Positions 25,701-34,778 of a DNA stretch of 64,000 nucleotides are shown piece after piece. The position numbers and the translations under genes are program-made. The stretch's first letter is position 1, and the number at the start of each line of letters is the position of its first letter. Source of the DNA: Paraburkholderia caffeinilytica (GTDB taxonomy: Bacteria > Pseudomonadota > Gammaproteobacteria > Burkholderiales > Burkholderiaceae); contig NZ_CP031467.1 of assembly GCF_003368325.1 (NCBI RefSeq), positions 3,596,001-3,660,000 of the forward strand, written 5' to 3'. The notes under the pieces were generated by a model that did not search any database, had not been told where the DNA came from, and worked only from the letters and a program-made list of their open reading frames with translations.

Positions 25701-26117
25701 TTCCGCTACGCCAAGCCTACTGCGCGCGACTATCTGTCGGCGTGGCTTGCTCATCTGGTGTATTGCGCGGCGCTGCCGGACGGCCCACGCCGTACGGTTT
25801 GGCATGGCAGCGGCGAGAGCTTCGAGCTCACACCCGTCGCCGCGCCGCTCAATGAACTGGCGCCGCTTGCCGCGTTGTTCAGAGCAGGGCGCATGCTGCC
25901 GCTGCGCTTTTTCCCGAAGAGCGCATGGGTGAAGGTCAGCGAGAGCGATTCCGCGGCGCAGGGCGTGTGGATCAATGATCGCGTGCGTGGCGAATCCGAC
26001 GACCCGGCCTTGCGCATCGCGCTGCGCGGCACCCCGCTGACACTTGACGAACCGTTCGGCAGTCTTGCCGCGATCGTATTCAAACCGCTCGTGCAGCATC
26101 TGCGGAGCGCATCATGA
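22728..26117 (+). CDS. recC: RecBCD exonuclease V gamma subunit (RecC)
   Basis: 1129 residues from the ATG at 22728 (AGGA 4 bases upstream). The start MLQLFYSNRYETLVGALLDD, LNFGYLAQ-like segment NVNFGYLAQWLWAQIG and KVTFSS-like VPWGSVTFSSLTSLRGLPYR followed by VVCLLGMDDGVLP are RecC family features. RecC holds RecB and RecD together, recognises Chi and splits the DNA strands. The stop overlaps the recB ATG by 4 bases. Order recC-recB-recD is usual in beta-proteobacteria without an intervening ptrA. Confidence 0.95.
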   Translation: MLQLFYSNRYETLVGALLDDLAHAPSDPWTAQPVIVPSAAVRRRLELDIAARQGICANVNFGYLAQWLWAQIGGVIDVPKHSPFAPDRLVWRCYRLLGEADEALPWNASPRLRTYLDAADASMRYELARRVATVLDHYLTYRPEWLLQWQKGGSIFASGAADDNGPRLVGASEAAREDERWQAALWRAVLGEVAGNAQTPAAALPPAYRFLEEIGTLDLEAISNAQWPEAVSVFALPTMPPLHVALLRALSRWVDVRLYVMNPCREFWFDVVSAGRVEALDAAGQLDYQEVGHPLLAEWGRQTQAQLHMLHELTESAASGETGDFTGNPEPSWLAAVQNGILDLRAEVGTGADTDELPIENGIEVHVCHSLSRQLEVLHDRLLGWFDEFDDLQPSDVLVAVSDLAAAGPLIDAVFGTAPPGDTRRIPYRITGLPPSQANPVARLLLDWLALPERSVGAPDLIEWLRVDAIAVRYGIDASALEAAQEWLAAAGARRGLVPGEPAGEHVPVARHTFADALTRLYLGYAMPDGGDPVDAWLPVEGADGSDAELLGRLSRFVDDIDTFARRCAVEQAPAEWTQLLLETLAQCFDGGVEFADSLAAVRDAIDKMGDAMRAGAEDVALPATVVRGALTEALDDPARGGVPWGSVTFSSLTSLRGLPYRVVCLLGMDDGVLPSLARADEFDLMAAFGKAGDRQRRDDERNLFLDLLLAARDRLFIAYTGRSIRDNAPLPPAALVDELLDHLAQVSAGDGASPAEIEAARHAFIIDHPLQAFAADYFSSQRGLFTYDMDRAELASLLAAPQHPAAAPFFDQPLPAEEAAPVAFDEFVRFWRHPARALLRDRLGIVLSDAQGELLDTEPFELDWAGRDALAERLLPVLLDTDADDDDSVFERVRRVAAASPELPGGATGAVWRSRELGALRQLADSVRREVASGVERLPFVLDIAPRWPDRADIADALFGAHDEALRKAAEAPLQLHGTLNLLTETGQVIFRYAKPTARDYLSAWLAHLVYCAALPDGPRRTVWHGSGESFELTPVAAPLNELAPLAALFRAGRMLPLRFFPKSAWVKVSESDSAAQGVWINDRVRGESDDPALRIALRGTPLTLDEPFGSLAAIVFKPLVQHLRSAS

Positions 26118-29100
26118 GCGGCGCCGTTCACCAACACGCGCTGGTTGCGGAAGAACTCGACGTCTTCGCCTGTTCGCTCGACGGCGTCAATCAGATCGAG
26201 GCGTCGGCGGGAACCGGCAAGACCTGGAACATCTGCGCGCTGTATGTGCGGCTGCTGCTCGAAAAGAACCTGAACGCCGATCAGATTCTTGTCGTGACCT
26301 TCACCAAGGCGGCGACCGCGGAGTTGCACGAGCGGATTCGCGGGCGGCTCGCGGAACTGGACCGGGCTATCGATACGGCCGACGTCGGCGGCGATCCGTT
26401 CATCCAGCGTCTCTTTGAAACCACCCTTGCGCCGGAGCGCGGCATCGATCGTGAGACCGCGTTGAAAGTCGTACGCCGCGCGCTGCGCACCTTCGACCAG
26501 GCCGCGATTCACACCATTCACGCGTTCTGTCAGCGTGCGTTGCAGGAGGCGCCGTTCGCCGCGGCCATGCCGTTCGCGTTTGAAATGGAAGCCGACGACG
26601 CGGCCTTGCGTTTCGAACTGGCGGCCGATTTCTGGCGCGAGCAGGTGGAACCGGTGGCGTACGCGCATCCCGCTTTCGCCGCATGGCTGGTGGCCAGACG
26701 CGCGGGTCCGGCGTCGCTCGATGAACAACTCGCACGGCGCTTGAAGAAGCCGTTGGCGCAGTTGCGCTGGGGCGAGGTCGATGCAGGTGGCGGTGGCGCC
26801 GATCCGCAAGCCGATTTCGATGCTGCCCGCGCAGTGTGGCAGTCGGAGCGCGACGCGATCGTGAGTCTGCTTGGAGAAGCGCAAGACCGTCTGAGCAAGA
26901 CCTCGCACAAGCCTGACCTCGTCAGCGCCGCGATCGCCGCGTGGACCGAATACTTCGCTCAAGGCGATTGCCATGCGCCGCCGCCAAAGGCGGCCTTGAA
27001 ACTGACGGCTTCGGCGTTGAAGAAGGCCACCAAGGTCAAGTTCGAGCCGCCCGAGCATCCGTTCTTCGAGCACGCCGAAGCGCTGGCCGCAGCCGTGGTC
27101 GCGGCCGAAGCCGCACAACGCGCGCGCTGGCTCTCGCTCGTGGAAAGCTGGCTCGACTACGCGCCCGCCGAACTGATCGCGCGCAAGCGCACGCGCAGGG
27201 TGGTGTCGTTCGACGACCTGCTGTCCAATCTGTATCGTGCGCTCGCGGCCAACCCCTGGCTTGCCGATGCCTTGCGCACCCGGTATCCGGCCGCGCTGAT
27301 CGACGAGTTTCAGGATACCGATCCGCTGCAGTTCGCGATCTTCAGCCGTATCTTCGCGCCGGCCGGTCCGCTGTTTCTGGTCGGCGATCCGAAGCAGGCG
27401 ATCTACAGTTTCCGCGCGGCGGATCTGCATACCTATCTGGCGGCGCGCGCGGCGGCTTCAGCGTGCTACACGCTTGCCGTCAATCAACGTTCGACCGCGC
27501 CGATCGTCGAGGCCTGCAACCGGCTGTTCGAAGCCAATCCCCAGGCGTTCGTGCTCGACGGTCTCGACTATCAGCCGGTGCGGGCCGGCGAGCGGCGTCG
27601 TCCGCCGTTCTCCGAGCCCGATGCGAAGGCGGGCGATTTCCGCATCTGGACCTTGCCGCAAGGCGACGCCGCGTTGACCAAACGCGATGCGCAACGCGCG
27701 GCGAGCGAAGCCTGCGCCGCCGAGATCGTGCGGCTCCTGCGCGGCGCGCGCGAGGGAGCGGTGACGATCGGCGACGCACCGCTCGCACCGGGCAATATCG
27801 CGGTGCTCGTGCAGACGCATAAGCAGGGCAGTCTGATCAAGCGTGTGCTGGCGTCGTGGGGCGTCGGCAGCGTGGAGCTGGCGCAGGCCTCGGTGTTCGC
27901 GACGCTCGACGCCGAGCAGATCGAACGCGTGCTGGCCGCGGTCGACACGCCGGGCGACCTGCGCCGTTTGCGCGCCGCGCTCGCCACCGATTGGCTCGGC
28001 CTCGACGCCGCCGCGCTGTGGCGACTCGAGCAGGTTGCCGACGCTCCGGCAGTGCCCGACGATCCCGCGCATGCCGCGGACGCGATGGGGTGGGTCGAAC
28101 GTTTCTCGCGCTATCGCACGCTATGGCACGAGCGCGGCTTCGCCTTGATGTGGCGCACGCTGATGCGCGAGCTGCGCGTCGCGCAGCGGTTGGTGGCCGG
28201 ACCGGACGGCGAGCGTCGTCTGACGAACGTGAATCATCTGGCCGAACTTGTGCAGGCGCGTGCCGCCACGCAGCCCGGCATCGCGCCGACGTTGCGCTGG
28301 CTCGCCGCGCAACGCACGCAAGGTGGCGGCGAAGACGCGCAATTGCGGCTCGAGTCGGATCGCAACCTCGTGCAGATCGTCACCGTCCACAAATCGAAAG
28401 GGCTGGAATATGCGGTCGTGTTCTGTCCGTTCCTGAACGACGGCGCGCTGCGCGAGCCGCCGTCCTCCGGCTTGCCTGATGCGCGCGAGTATCACGACGA
28501 AGCGGGCGGTGCGGTGCTGCACTACGGTTGCGATGACGACGAGGCTGAACGCGCGTCGCGTTACGCGGCGCGCGAACAGGCGGCGGAACGGGCGCGGCTC
28601 GTCTATGTGGCGTTGACGCGGGCGGTGTACCGCTGCTATCTGGTCGCCGGTACGTATCTATCGTCGCGCTCCACCCGGGAATCGCGCCGCAGCGTGCTGA
28701 ACTGGCTGGTAGGAGGCAGCGGTTACAGCTTCGACGATTGGCTTGCCGACCCACCCGACGAGGCAGCTTTGTCATTGTCGTGGCAGGCGCTGGCAGGCGG
28801 ACCGATCACGTTGCAGGCGTTGCCAAAAGTGGAGCGCCGGGTACCGTTGGAAAGCCTTCAGGACCGCGGTGCGCGAATGCAGGCGCGCGCCAATCGGCGG
28901 CCGTTGCGCGACCAGTGGCGCATGGCGAGCTTCAGCGGCTTGATCGCCGCCCGCAGCAAAGCCGAGGAGGCGCCTACGCCGGCGGAAGAGGTGCGGCCCG
29001 ATCACGACGAGATTGCCGATGCGCTCGCGCCGACGCCGTTGCCGGTGCCGCAAACGCCGTCGTATGCGGAGGACGACATTCTCGCGTTTCCGCGCGGCGC

Positions 29101-29806
29101 GGCGGCGGGCGACTGTCTGCACCGCATGTTCGAACTTGCGGATTTCACCGATCCGCATACATGGCCGGATGCCATCCGGGGCGCGTTGCGCGAGCGCCCG
29201 GCGCCGGCCGCGCCTGAGCTCGCGGCACGCTTGCCCGCCATGATGCATAACCTGATCGCCGACGTGGTGAGCACCGAGCTCGTGCCCGGCATGGCGCTCG
29301 GCAGCTTGAATCCGCGGCGGCGCCTGAACGAGCTTGAGTTTCTGTTTGCCGCGCCTTCGCTCGATTTTCCGGCGTTGCGCGAGCTGCTGATCGAACACGG
29401 CTATCCCGACGTTGCGCTGGAGCCCGGCGTGTTGCGCGGTTTCGTCAAAGGATTTATCGACATGATCGTCGAGCACGACGGCCGTTTCTGGATCGTCGAC
29501 TGGAAGTCGAATCATCTGGGCGACACCGCCGCCGACTACGCCGCGAGACCGCTCGAAGCGGCCATGGCGATCCACGCATATCACCTGCAGGCGCTGCTTT
29601 ATACCGTGGCGCTGCATCGCTATCTGAAAACCCGGGTGCGCGACTATGCGTATGACACGCACATCGGCGGCTATCTCTATCTGTTCGTGCGCGGCGTTCG
29701 TCCGCAGTGGCGGGACGCCGATGGAGCGGCCGGCGTGCACATGCGGCGGCCCGCCTTCGAACTGGTCGCGTTGCTCGATGCGGCGATGATCGGAGGTGTC
29801 GCATGA
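26114..29806 (+). CDS. recB: RecBCD exonuclease V beta subunit (RecB)
   Basis: 1230 residues. The UvrD-type helicase begins with Walker A EASAGTGKTWN (about 29-39), and Walker B/motif II is LIDEFQDTDPLQ with SVDKQAIYSF-like GDPKQAIYSFR after it. Motifs with TVHKSKGLEYAVVF and VYVALTRAVYRCYL complete the SF1A core. The C-terminal nuclease domain has FIDMIVEHDGRFWIVDWKSN, with the catalytic D...D-x-K residues (about 1116, 1129 and 1131), so nuclease and 3'-5' helicase should be active. Both ends overlap neighbours by 4 bases. Confidence 0.97.
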   Translation: MSGAVHQHALVAEELDVFACSLDGVNQIEASAGTGKTWNICALYVRLLLEKNLNADQILVVTFTKAATAELHERIRGRLAELDRAIDTADVGGDPFIQRLFETTLAPERGIDRETALKVVRRALRTFDQAAIHTIHAFCQRALQEAPFAAAMPFAFEMEADDAALRFELAADFWREQVEPVAYAHPAFAAWLVARRAGPASLDEQLARRLKKPLAQLRWGEVDAGGGGADPQADFDAARAVWQSERDAIVSLLGEAQDRLSKTSHKPDLVSAAIAAWTEYFAQGDCHAPPPKAALKLTASALKKATKVKFEPPEHPFFEHAEALAAAVVAAEAAQRARWLSLVESWLDYAPAELIARKRTRRVVSFDDLLSNLYRALAANPWLADALRTRYPAALIDEFQDTDPLQFAIFSRIFAPAGPLFLVGDPKQAIYSFRAADLHTYLAARAAASACYTLAVNQRSTAPIVEACNRLFEANPQAFVLDGLDYQPVRAGERRRPPFSEPDAKAGDFRIWTLPQGDAALTKRDAQRAASEACAAEIVRLLRGAREGAVTIGDAPLAPGNIAVLVQTHKQGSLIKRVLASWGVGSVELAQASVFATLDAEQIERVLAAVDTPGDLRRLRAALATDWLGLDAAALWRLEQVADAPAVPDDPAHAADAMGWVERFSRYRTLWHERGFALMWRTLMRELRVAQRLVAGPDGERRLTNVNHLAELVQARAATQPGIAPTLRWLAAQRTQGGGEDAQLRLESDRNLVQIVTVHKSKGLEYAVVFCPFLNDGALREPPSSGLPDAREYHDEAGGAVLHYGCDDDEAERASRYAAREQAAERARLVYVALTRAVYRCYLVAGTYLSSRSTRESRRSVLNWLVGGSGYSFDDWLADPPDEAALSLSWQALAGGPITLQALPKVERRVPLESLQDRGARMQARANRRPLRDQWRMASFSGLIAARSKAEEAPTPAEEVRPDHDEIADALAPTPLPVPQTPSYAEDDILAFPRGAAAGDCLHRMFELADFTDPHTWPDAIRGALRERPAPAAPELAARLPAMMHNLIADVVSTELVPGMALGSLNPRRRLNELEFLFAAPSLDFPALRELLIEHGYPDVALEPGVLRGFVKGFIDMIVEHDGRFWIVDWKSNHLGDTAADYAARPLEAAMAIHAYHLQALLYTVALHRYLKTRVRDYAYDTHIGGYLYLFVRGVRPQWRDADGAAGVHMRRPAFELVALLDAAMIGGVA

Positions 29807-31986
29807 GCACGTTCGAGCGGATCTCTTCCTTGCCGCCGGAGCTCGACGATATCGGGGTGAATTTACCCGCGCCGGCCGATTTCAGCACCGCGCTTGCCGA
29901 AGGATTCGCGCGCCGCATCGGCATGCTGGCGCGGCGTGGCGGCGCGCCGGGCGAGGCGGTGAAGTGGGCGGCGCGGGCTGCCTTCGCCGCGAGCCGCGCG
30001 ACCGCCGAAGGGCACGTGTGCCTGCCGCTTGCCGTACTGGCGCGACGCTTCGATGCGTCGAGCGCGGAAGTGCGGGCGGCGCTGTTCGCAAGCGGCATGG
30101 CCAGCGACGGGTCGCCGAGCGCGGCGGCGTTGCGGCCGCTGGTGGTCGACGGGCAAGGGCGACTTTATCTGGCGCGCTACTACGACTACGAACGGCGTCT
30201 CGCACGCTCGCTGGTTGCGCACGCAGGCGGGGGGCAGGTGGAAGGTGTGAGGGCTCGTGAGCATGCGCGGGCTGCGGCGGATGTCGACGCTCGTGCGAGT
30301 GCGAGTTCCGGCGCAAGTGGCACGCCAGATACACAGACAGCTGCCGGTGAAAGTGGCAACGCCAACACCCGTGTGGCTTCACGCGCGGGTCAAAATGCAG
30401 GTGCCGGCGCAGATGCAGGCGCAAACGCGGACGCGACTGCCCAAACGCTGCACGAGCGTCTGTTGCGCTACTTCGGCCCGCCGCAGGACGACGAGGTCGA
30501 CTGGCAACGTGTCGCGGCGGTCATGGCGCTGTCTGGCCGCCTGACCATCGTCAGCGGCGGCCCGGGTACCGGCAAGACGACTACGGTGGTCGGTGTGCTT
30601 GCCTGTTTGCTGGACGCGCGGGCCGATCTGCTAATTGCACTGGCGGCGCCTACCGGCAAAGCCGCGCAGCGCATGCAGGAGGCCTTGCTCGCCCGTGCCG
30701 GCGATCTGCCGCCGGAGCTCGCCGCGCGCCTGCCGCAGACGTCTTACACCTTGCACCGGCTGCTCGGGTCCGGGCCGGGCGGGCGCTTCCGGCATCATCG
30801 CGACAATCCGCTGCCTTATGACGTCGTCGTGATCGACGAGGCGTCGATGATCGACGTGGCGATGGCAGCGCGTCTGCTCGATGCCATCGCACCGCAGACG
30901 CGTCTGGTGATGCTGGGTGACAAGGATCAGCTCGCGGCCGTCGAGGCGGGTGCGGTGTTCGCCGAACTCAGCGCGCGACCTGCTTTCACGCAGAATGGAC
31001 TGCAGGGGATCGCCGAGGCGCTTGGCATTGACGCGGCGCGGTTGTCGCAAGCATTGCCCGGCGTGTCGAGCGGCTTCGACGAAGGCCCCGACGATCTTTT
31101 CGCAGATACGGGTTCGTCGGACGATTCGGATACGCCGCCTTTCCCTTCGCCGGCTCAAAACCCGCTCGCGGACTGCGTCGTCTGGCTCGAGCGTAACTAT
31201 CGATTCGGTCTCGAATCGCCCATCGGGCGTTTGTCGCTCGCGATTCGCAACGGCGCGGCCGGCGCGGCGCTCGACGTCCTGCGCATCGATCCCGCCGAAC
31301 CGTGCGCGGCGGCGCTGTACGAAGATGCGCATGCGACGCTTGCCGATCGCACCGTCGCGCGGCTTGCCGCAGGTTTTGCAGCGTATGCTGATGCGCTTGC
31401 CGAAGCGCTGGCCGCCGATACGCCGGACCCGCTCCCTCTCTTCGACGCACTGAACCGTTTTCGAATTCTGTGCGCGACCCGTGCGGGGCCGCGCGGCGTC
31501 GATCAGGTGAATGCCGCGATGGCCGCGCAGGTGCGGCGTTCGGCGGGTGTGACGCTGGCCGTCGGTGCGCAGTGGTTCGCCGGGCGCCCCGTCATGGTCA
31601 CGCGCAACGATTACGCGCTCGGTCTGTTCAACGGCGACATCGGCATTGCGCTGCCGGGGGCGGGCGGTGCGTTGCGTGTGTATTTCCGTAGCGGCGACGG
31701 CGGTCTGCGTGCCGTATCGCCCGCGGCACTGCCGCCGCACGACACGGCATTCGCGCTCACGGTTCATAAGTCGCAAGGCTCGGAGTTCCAGCATGCGGTG
31801 CTGATGTTGCCGTCGGTGTTCAGCCGGGTGTTGTCGCGCGAGCTCGTGTACACGGCAATTACCCGTGCGCGCGAGCGAGTGGACGTGATTGGCGCACGCG
31901 CGGTGCTGGCGCAGGCCATCGCCACGCCGACACAGCGTGACTCGGGCCTGGCCGCGCGAATCGCGGAGGTGTGGCGCCTCGTCTAG
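29803..31986 (+). CDS. recD: RecBCD exonuclease V alpha subunit (RecD)
   Basis: 727 residues from the ATG at 29803, which has GGAGG 6 bases upstream and overlaps recB by 4 bases. Walker A is VSGGPGTGKTTTVV (about 248-261), motif II VVIDEASMIDVAM, and the C-terminal SF1B motifs are VHKSQGSEFQHAVLMLPSV and VYTAITRARERVDVIG. It is the 5'-3' helicase of RecBCD. It is longer than E. coli RecD (608 residues) because of a low-complexity Ala/Gly/Ser/Asp insert at about 145-212, between the N-terminal domain and the helicase core, and a second acidic insert near residue 430. The helicase motifs are unaffected. Confidence 0.96.
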   Translation: MSTFERISSLPPELDDIGVNLPAPADFSTALAEGFARRIGMLARRGGAPGEAVKWAARAAFAASRATAEGHVCLPLAVLARRFDASSAEVRAALFASGMASDGSPSAAALRPLVVDGQGRLYLARYYDYERRLARSLVAHAGGGQVEGVRAREHARAAADVDARASASSGASGTPDTQTAAGESGNANTRVASRAGQNAGAGADAGANADATAQTLHERLLRYFGPPQDDEVDWQRVAAVMALSGRLTIVSGGPGTGKTTTVVGVLACLLDARADLLIALAAPTGKAAQRMQEALLARAGDLPPELAARLPQTSYTLHRLLGSGPGGRFRHHRDNPLPYDVVVIDEASMIDVAMAARLLDAIAPQTRLVMLGDKDQLAAVEAGAVFAELSARPAFTQNGLQGIAEALGIDAARLSQALPGVSSGFDEGPDDLFADTGSSDDSDTPPFPSPAQNPLADCVVWLERNYRFGLESPIGRLSLAIRNGAAGAALDVLRIDPAEPCAAALYEDAHATLADRTVARLAAGFAAYADALAEALAADTPDPLPLFDALNRFRILCATRAGPRGVDQVNAAMAAQVRRSAGVTLAVGAQWFAGRPVMVTRNDYALGLFNGDIGIALPGAGGALRVYFRSGDGGLRAVSPAALPPHDTAFALTVHKSQGSEFQHAVLMLPSVFSRVLSRELVYTAITRARERVDVIGARAVLAQAIATPTQRDSGLAARIAEVWRLV

Positions 31987-32144
31987 CAGGGGGCGTGGGC
32001 AACGTGGGTTTGTTCGTGGGTTCAACGAGGCGTTTGGGCAATTCGGACAGTCCGGGTGGCGCAAGCAGGCGAGGCGACTCAGGGAGATTGAACAGCCGGG
32101 CCGCTGGGCATCAAGGCAGCCGAATAGCCGAATAGCCCGGCCCC

Positions 32145-32786
32145 TCAGCTCGCGATCCCGCCCGGCTGCGCGCGCGCCTCGACCCGGCTGGGCATGGTCT
32201 TGCGATACCACAGCGTCCACAACGTCAAGGCGCCGTAAATGCCGTAGCCGATGAACGGCGAGACCACCAGAAAGCGTTCGATCGGCCAGGTGAGCGCCAT
32301 CCAGGCGCGCAGCGCCGTTTCGCCGGTCAGGCCGACGCCCCAAACGAGCGTCATGAGCCGCATTGCAGTGACGAGGGCCGGCCGCTCGCGCCACAACGCT
32401 TCGAAGCGCTCGGCGCCGCCTTCCATTTCACGGGCGACGGTGGCGCGCGCAAGATAGAAGATCAACGGACGGCGCATCGGCAGCGACAGCAGAAACACCA
32501 CGCCCACCGCGCCGGACACCAGCGATTCGCGCAGCAACAACATGCGCGGACTGCCGCCCAGCGCCATCGCCGCGACCGACAGCACGATGCCCGCCACGAC
32601 CATCACGCTGAGCGCGTCGACGCGTCGAAAGCGCACCAGTTCGATCAGGCTCCAGATGATCGGCGGTACGGCGGACGCGATCAGCGCGCCGGTCTCGCCC
32701 AGGTGCGGCAGCGTGAAACGGTAAGCAAGCCACGGCAGCAGAAAATTGACGGCCAGTTCCAGTACAAAACCCGGACGGAGTTTCAT
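32145..32786 (-). CDS. VC0807-like membrane protein
   Basis: 213 residues with six hydrophobic segments: LELAVNFLLPWLAYRFTL, ALIASAVPPIIWSLIELV, ALSVMVVAGIVLSVAAMALG, GAVGVVFLLSLPMRRPLIFY, MRLMTLVWGVGLTG and FIGYGIYGALTLWTLWY. The RRVDALS loop and the SLPMRRPLIFYLAR segment are characteristic of the VC0807 family. Molecular role unknown; located in the inner membrane. Convergent with recD and divergent from arfB. Confidence 0.8.
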   Translation of the reverse strand: MKLRPGFVLELAVNFLLPWLAYRFTLPHLGETGALIASAVPPIIWSLIELVRFRRVDALSVMVVAGIVLSVAAMALGGSPRMLLLRESLVSGAVGVVFLLSLPMRRPLIFYLARATVAREMEGGAERFEALWRERPALVTAMRLMTLVWGVGLTGETALRAWMALTWPIERFLVVSPFIGYGIYGALTLWTLWYRKTMPSRVEARAQPGGIAS

Positions 32787-32936
32787 ATTAATTTACGCTG
32801 TAAGCGAAAACCGCAGTATCGGTGAACCGGGCGTGCCGATGCAAATAGTTTTTCGCATCGGCGGCCGTGGCCGATAGTCCGTAGTCGGTAATCGGTTGCG
32901 CCCTGTGTACACTTGCGTCTCTAACTCAATCCCGTC

Positions 32937-33341
32937 ATGACATCCCGTTATCCGATCCCGCCGAACGAAATCGAATTGACCGCAGTCCGCGCGCAAGGAG
33001 CGGGCGGCCAGAACGTCAACAAGGTTTCGAGCGCCATCCATCTGCGTTTCGACGTGCAGGCGTCGTCGCTGCCGGAGGTGCTGAAGATGCGCCTGCTCGC
33101 GCTGTCCGATCACCGGCTCACGCGCGACGGCGTGGTGATCATCAAGGCGCAGGAGCATCGCACTCAGGAGATGAACCGCGCGGCGGCGCTGGCGCGGCTC
33201 GACGAACTGATCGAAAGCGTCAGCGTGACGCGCAAGCCACGCGTCGCCACCCGGCCGACGCGTGCTTCGAATCGGCGTCGCCTCGACAGCAAGGCCCGGC
33301 GCAGCGAGATCAAATCCGGCCGTGGGCGGGTAGAGGACTAA
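32937..33341 (+). CDS. arfB: Alternative ribosome-rescue factor ArfB (peptidyl-tRNA hydrolase)
   Basis: 134 residues. The release-factor catalytic GGQ is at 23-25 within RAQGAGGQNVNKVSSAIHLR, and the basic C-terminal tail (RKPRVATRPTRASNRRRLDS, ending GRGRVED) is the part that enters the empty mRNA channel of stalled ribosomes. The protein releases peptides from non-stop ribosomes without a codon. Length matches YaeJ/ArfB. Confidence 0.94.
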   Translation: MTSRYPIPPNEIELTAVRAQGAGGQNVNKVSSAIHLRFDVQASSLPEVLKMRLLALSDHRLTRDGVVIIKAQEHRTQEMNRAAALARLDELIESVSVTRKPRVATRPTRASNRRRLDSKARRSEIKSGRGRVED

Positions 33342-33458
33342 GAGCTGATCCGGGACGGGACGCCGACACCCGGAAGGGCGATCAGAACGCCCCCGAAGGC
33401 GCTTTAGACGGCACCCGGGGAGTCTCGCCATAGAACCACCGGCAAGAGCCAGTCAGGT

Positions 33459-34778
33459 TCAGCGCTTGCCCCCGCGTCCACCAGAACGCGTATCGGCCGG
33501 GGACGTCGTCGGTACAAAGTCGACGCAAAGCACATGCATGCCGTCGCGGTCGAATGCGATTGCCGCGGTATAGCAGTCCTGGCCGTCCGCGAGCGAGTAG
33601 TGCGGCCCCATCATGGCGACGCGCCCCGGCGCGGCGAGCGCATGCTTGAAGTACGCGCGCCGCGACCAGTTGCTGCGCGTATCCGTGTAGAGCGGCGCGA
33701 GCCGCAGCGGAGGTGGCGGCACCGAGGCAGCGGTGACCGACGCCTGGGTCTGTTCGCCTTGACCGTCGGTGACGAACACGCGGCGGGCTTCGGGCAGATG
33801 CCACATCTTTTGCGCCGCCTGCCGCAGGTCGCCGGTGGCCTTGAAGGTGTCGGCCGCGGCGAGCACGGCCTCGGCGAATCCTTCGAAACCAAGCCGCTGA
33901 TGGCCGGCATGAGCGCGCTCATAGGCGGCGAACTTGCTCCACATCGACTCGATCAGCGCCGGTACCCTGGCGCACGCGGCCTGCACCGAACCCTTCGGCT
34001 GGCCGAGCCAGAAACCCTGCACGAAATCGACGTCGGCCTGCATCAGAATCATCAGCTCTTCGTCGGTTTCGACGCCTTCGGCCAGCACCAGCGTACCGGA
34101 CTGATGGAGCATTGCGATCAGGTGGCTGATCAGCGAATCGTCGCCCTCGCGCTTGCCCGCCCGCGCGACCAGCGAGCGGTCGAGTTTCACGATGTCGGGG
34201 CGAAAGCGCCACACACGGTCGAAGTTCGAAAAACCGGTGCCGAAGTCGTCGATCGCAATCAGGAAGTCGCGTGGCTGCGACGCCGCGAGCATGCTGGCGA
34301 CCGCGGATTCATCGTCGGCGGGCTGTTCGAGTACTTCGATGACGATGCGCTCCTGCGGCAGGCCGAAGTGCGCCGAGAGTTCATCGATGAAGGTGCGCTG
34401 CGGCCAGCCGGTTTCGAACACCTGTGGACGCGTATTCAGAAACAGCCAGCCGGTGCTGATGCCCTGTTCCATGAAATTCGCGACATGCAGGCAGCGTGCG
34501 ATGCGGTCGAGTTCGCGGGCGTCCGCGGCCGAACGCGTGCCGGAGAAAAGCACTTCCGGCGATACCGGCAAGCCGACCGGATCGAACGCGCGCAGCAAGC
34601 CCTCATAGCCGACCACTCGCTGATGCGTGACGGACAGCACCGGCTGGAACACGCTGTGCAGGGTCAGCGCGCGCCATGTCGCGGTCCAGCCGGACTCGTC
34701 CCGGACCAGATGCGGGAGCAGGCCGCTAAGGGTTAATTCGCGGACGGTCGGCATAAGAGCGGGCATGAGTGCGGGCAT
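33459..34778 (-). CDS. EAL-domain c-di-GMP phosphodiesterase with YkuI_C-like sensor
   Basis: 439 residues from the ATG at 34778; the upstream extension to 34928 is not conserved-looking. The EAL domain (about 40-280) has YEGLLRAFDP (EGL variant of EAL), FLNTRPQ, IVIEVLEQP, LIAIDDFGTGFSNFDRV, DIVKLDRSLV, LAEGVET and DFVQGFWLGQP, so the metal ligands and general base appear intact. The C-terminal 150 residues (FVTDGQGEQTQ, YTDTRSNWSRRAYFKHA, GPHYSLADGQDCYTAAIAF) resemble the PAS/Cache-like YkuI_C domain. No membrane segment is seen, so it is cytosolic. The start codon has a poor ribosome site, and MPALMPALMP at the N-terminus comes from a short 12-base duplication. Confidence 0.87.
   Translation of the reverse strand: MPALMPALMPTVRELTLSGLLPHLVRDESGWTATWRALTLHSVFQPVLSVTHQRVVGYEGLLRAFDPVGLPVSPEVLFSGTRSAADARELDRIARCLHVANFMEQGISTGWLFLNTRPQVFETGWPQRTFIDELSAHFGLPQERIVIEVLEQPADDESAVASMLAASQPRDFLIAIDDFGTGFSNFDRVWRFRPDIVKLDRSLVARAGKREGDDSLISHLIAMLHQSGTLVLAEGVETDEELMILMQADVDFVQGFWLGQPKGSVQAACARVPALIESMWSKFAAYERAHAGHQRLGFEGFAEAVLAAADTFKATGDLRQAAQKMWHLPEARRVFVTDGQGEQTQASVTAASVPPPPLRLAPLYTDTRSNWSRRAYFKHALAAPGRVAMMGPHYSLADGQDCYTAAIAFDRDGMHVLCVDFVPTTSPADTRSGGRGGKR

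Noticed and set aside
24057..26099. Minus-strand open frame of 680 codons opposite recC
   Set aside because: Shadow of recC; composition is typical of antisense reading of GC-rich genes.
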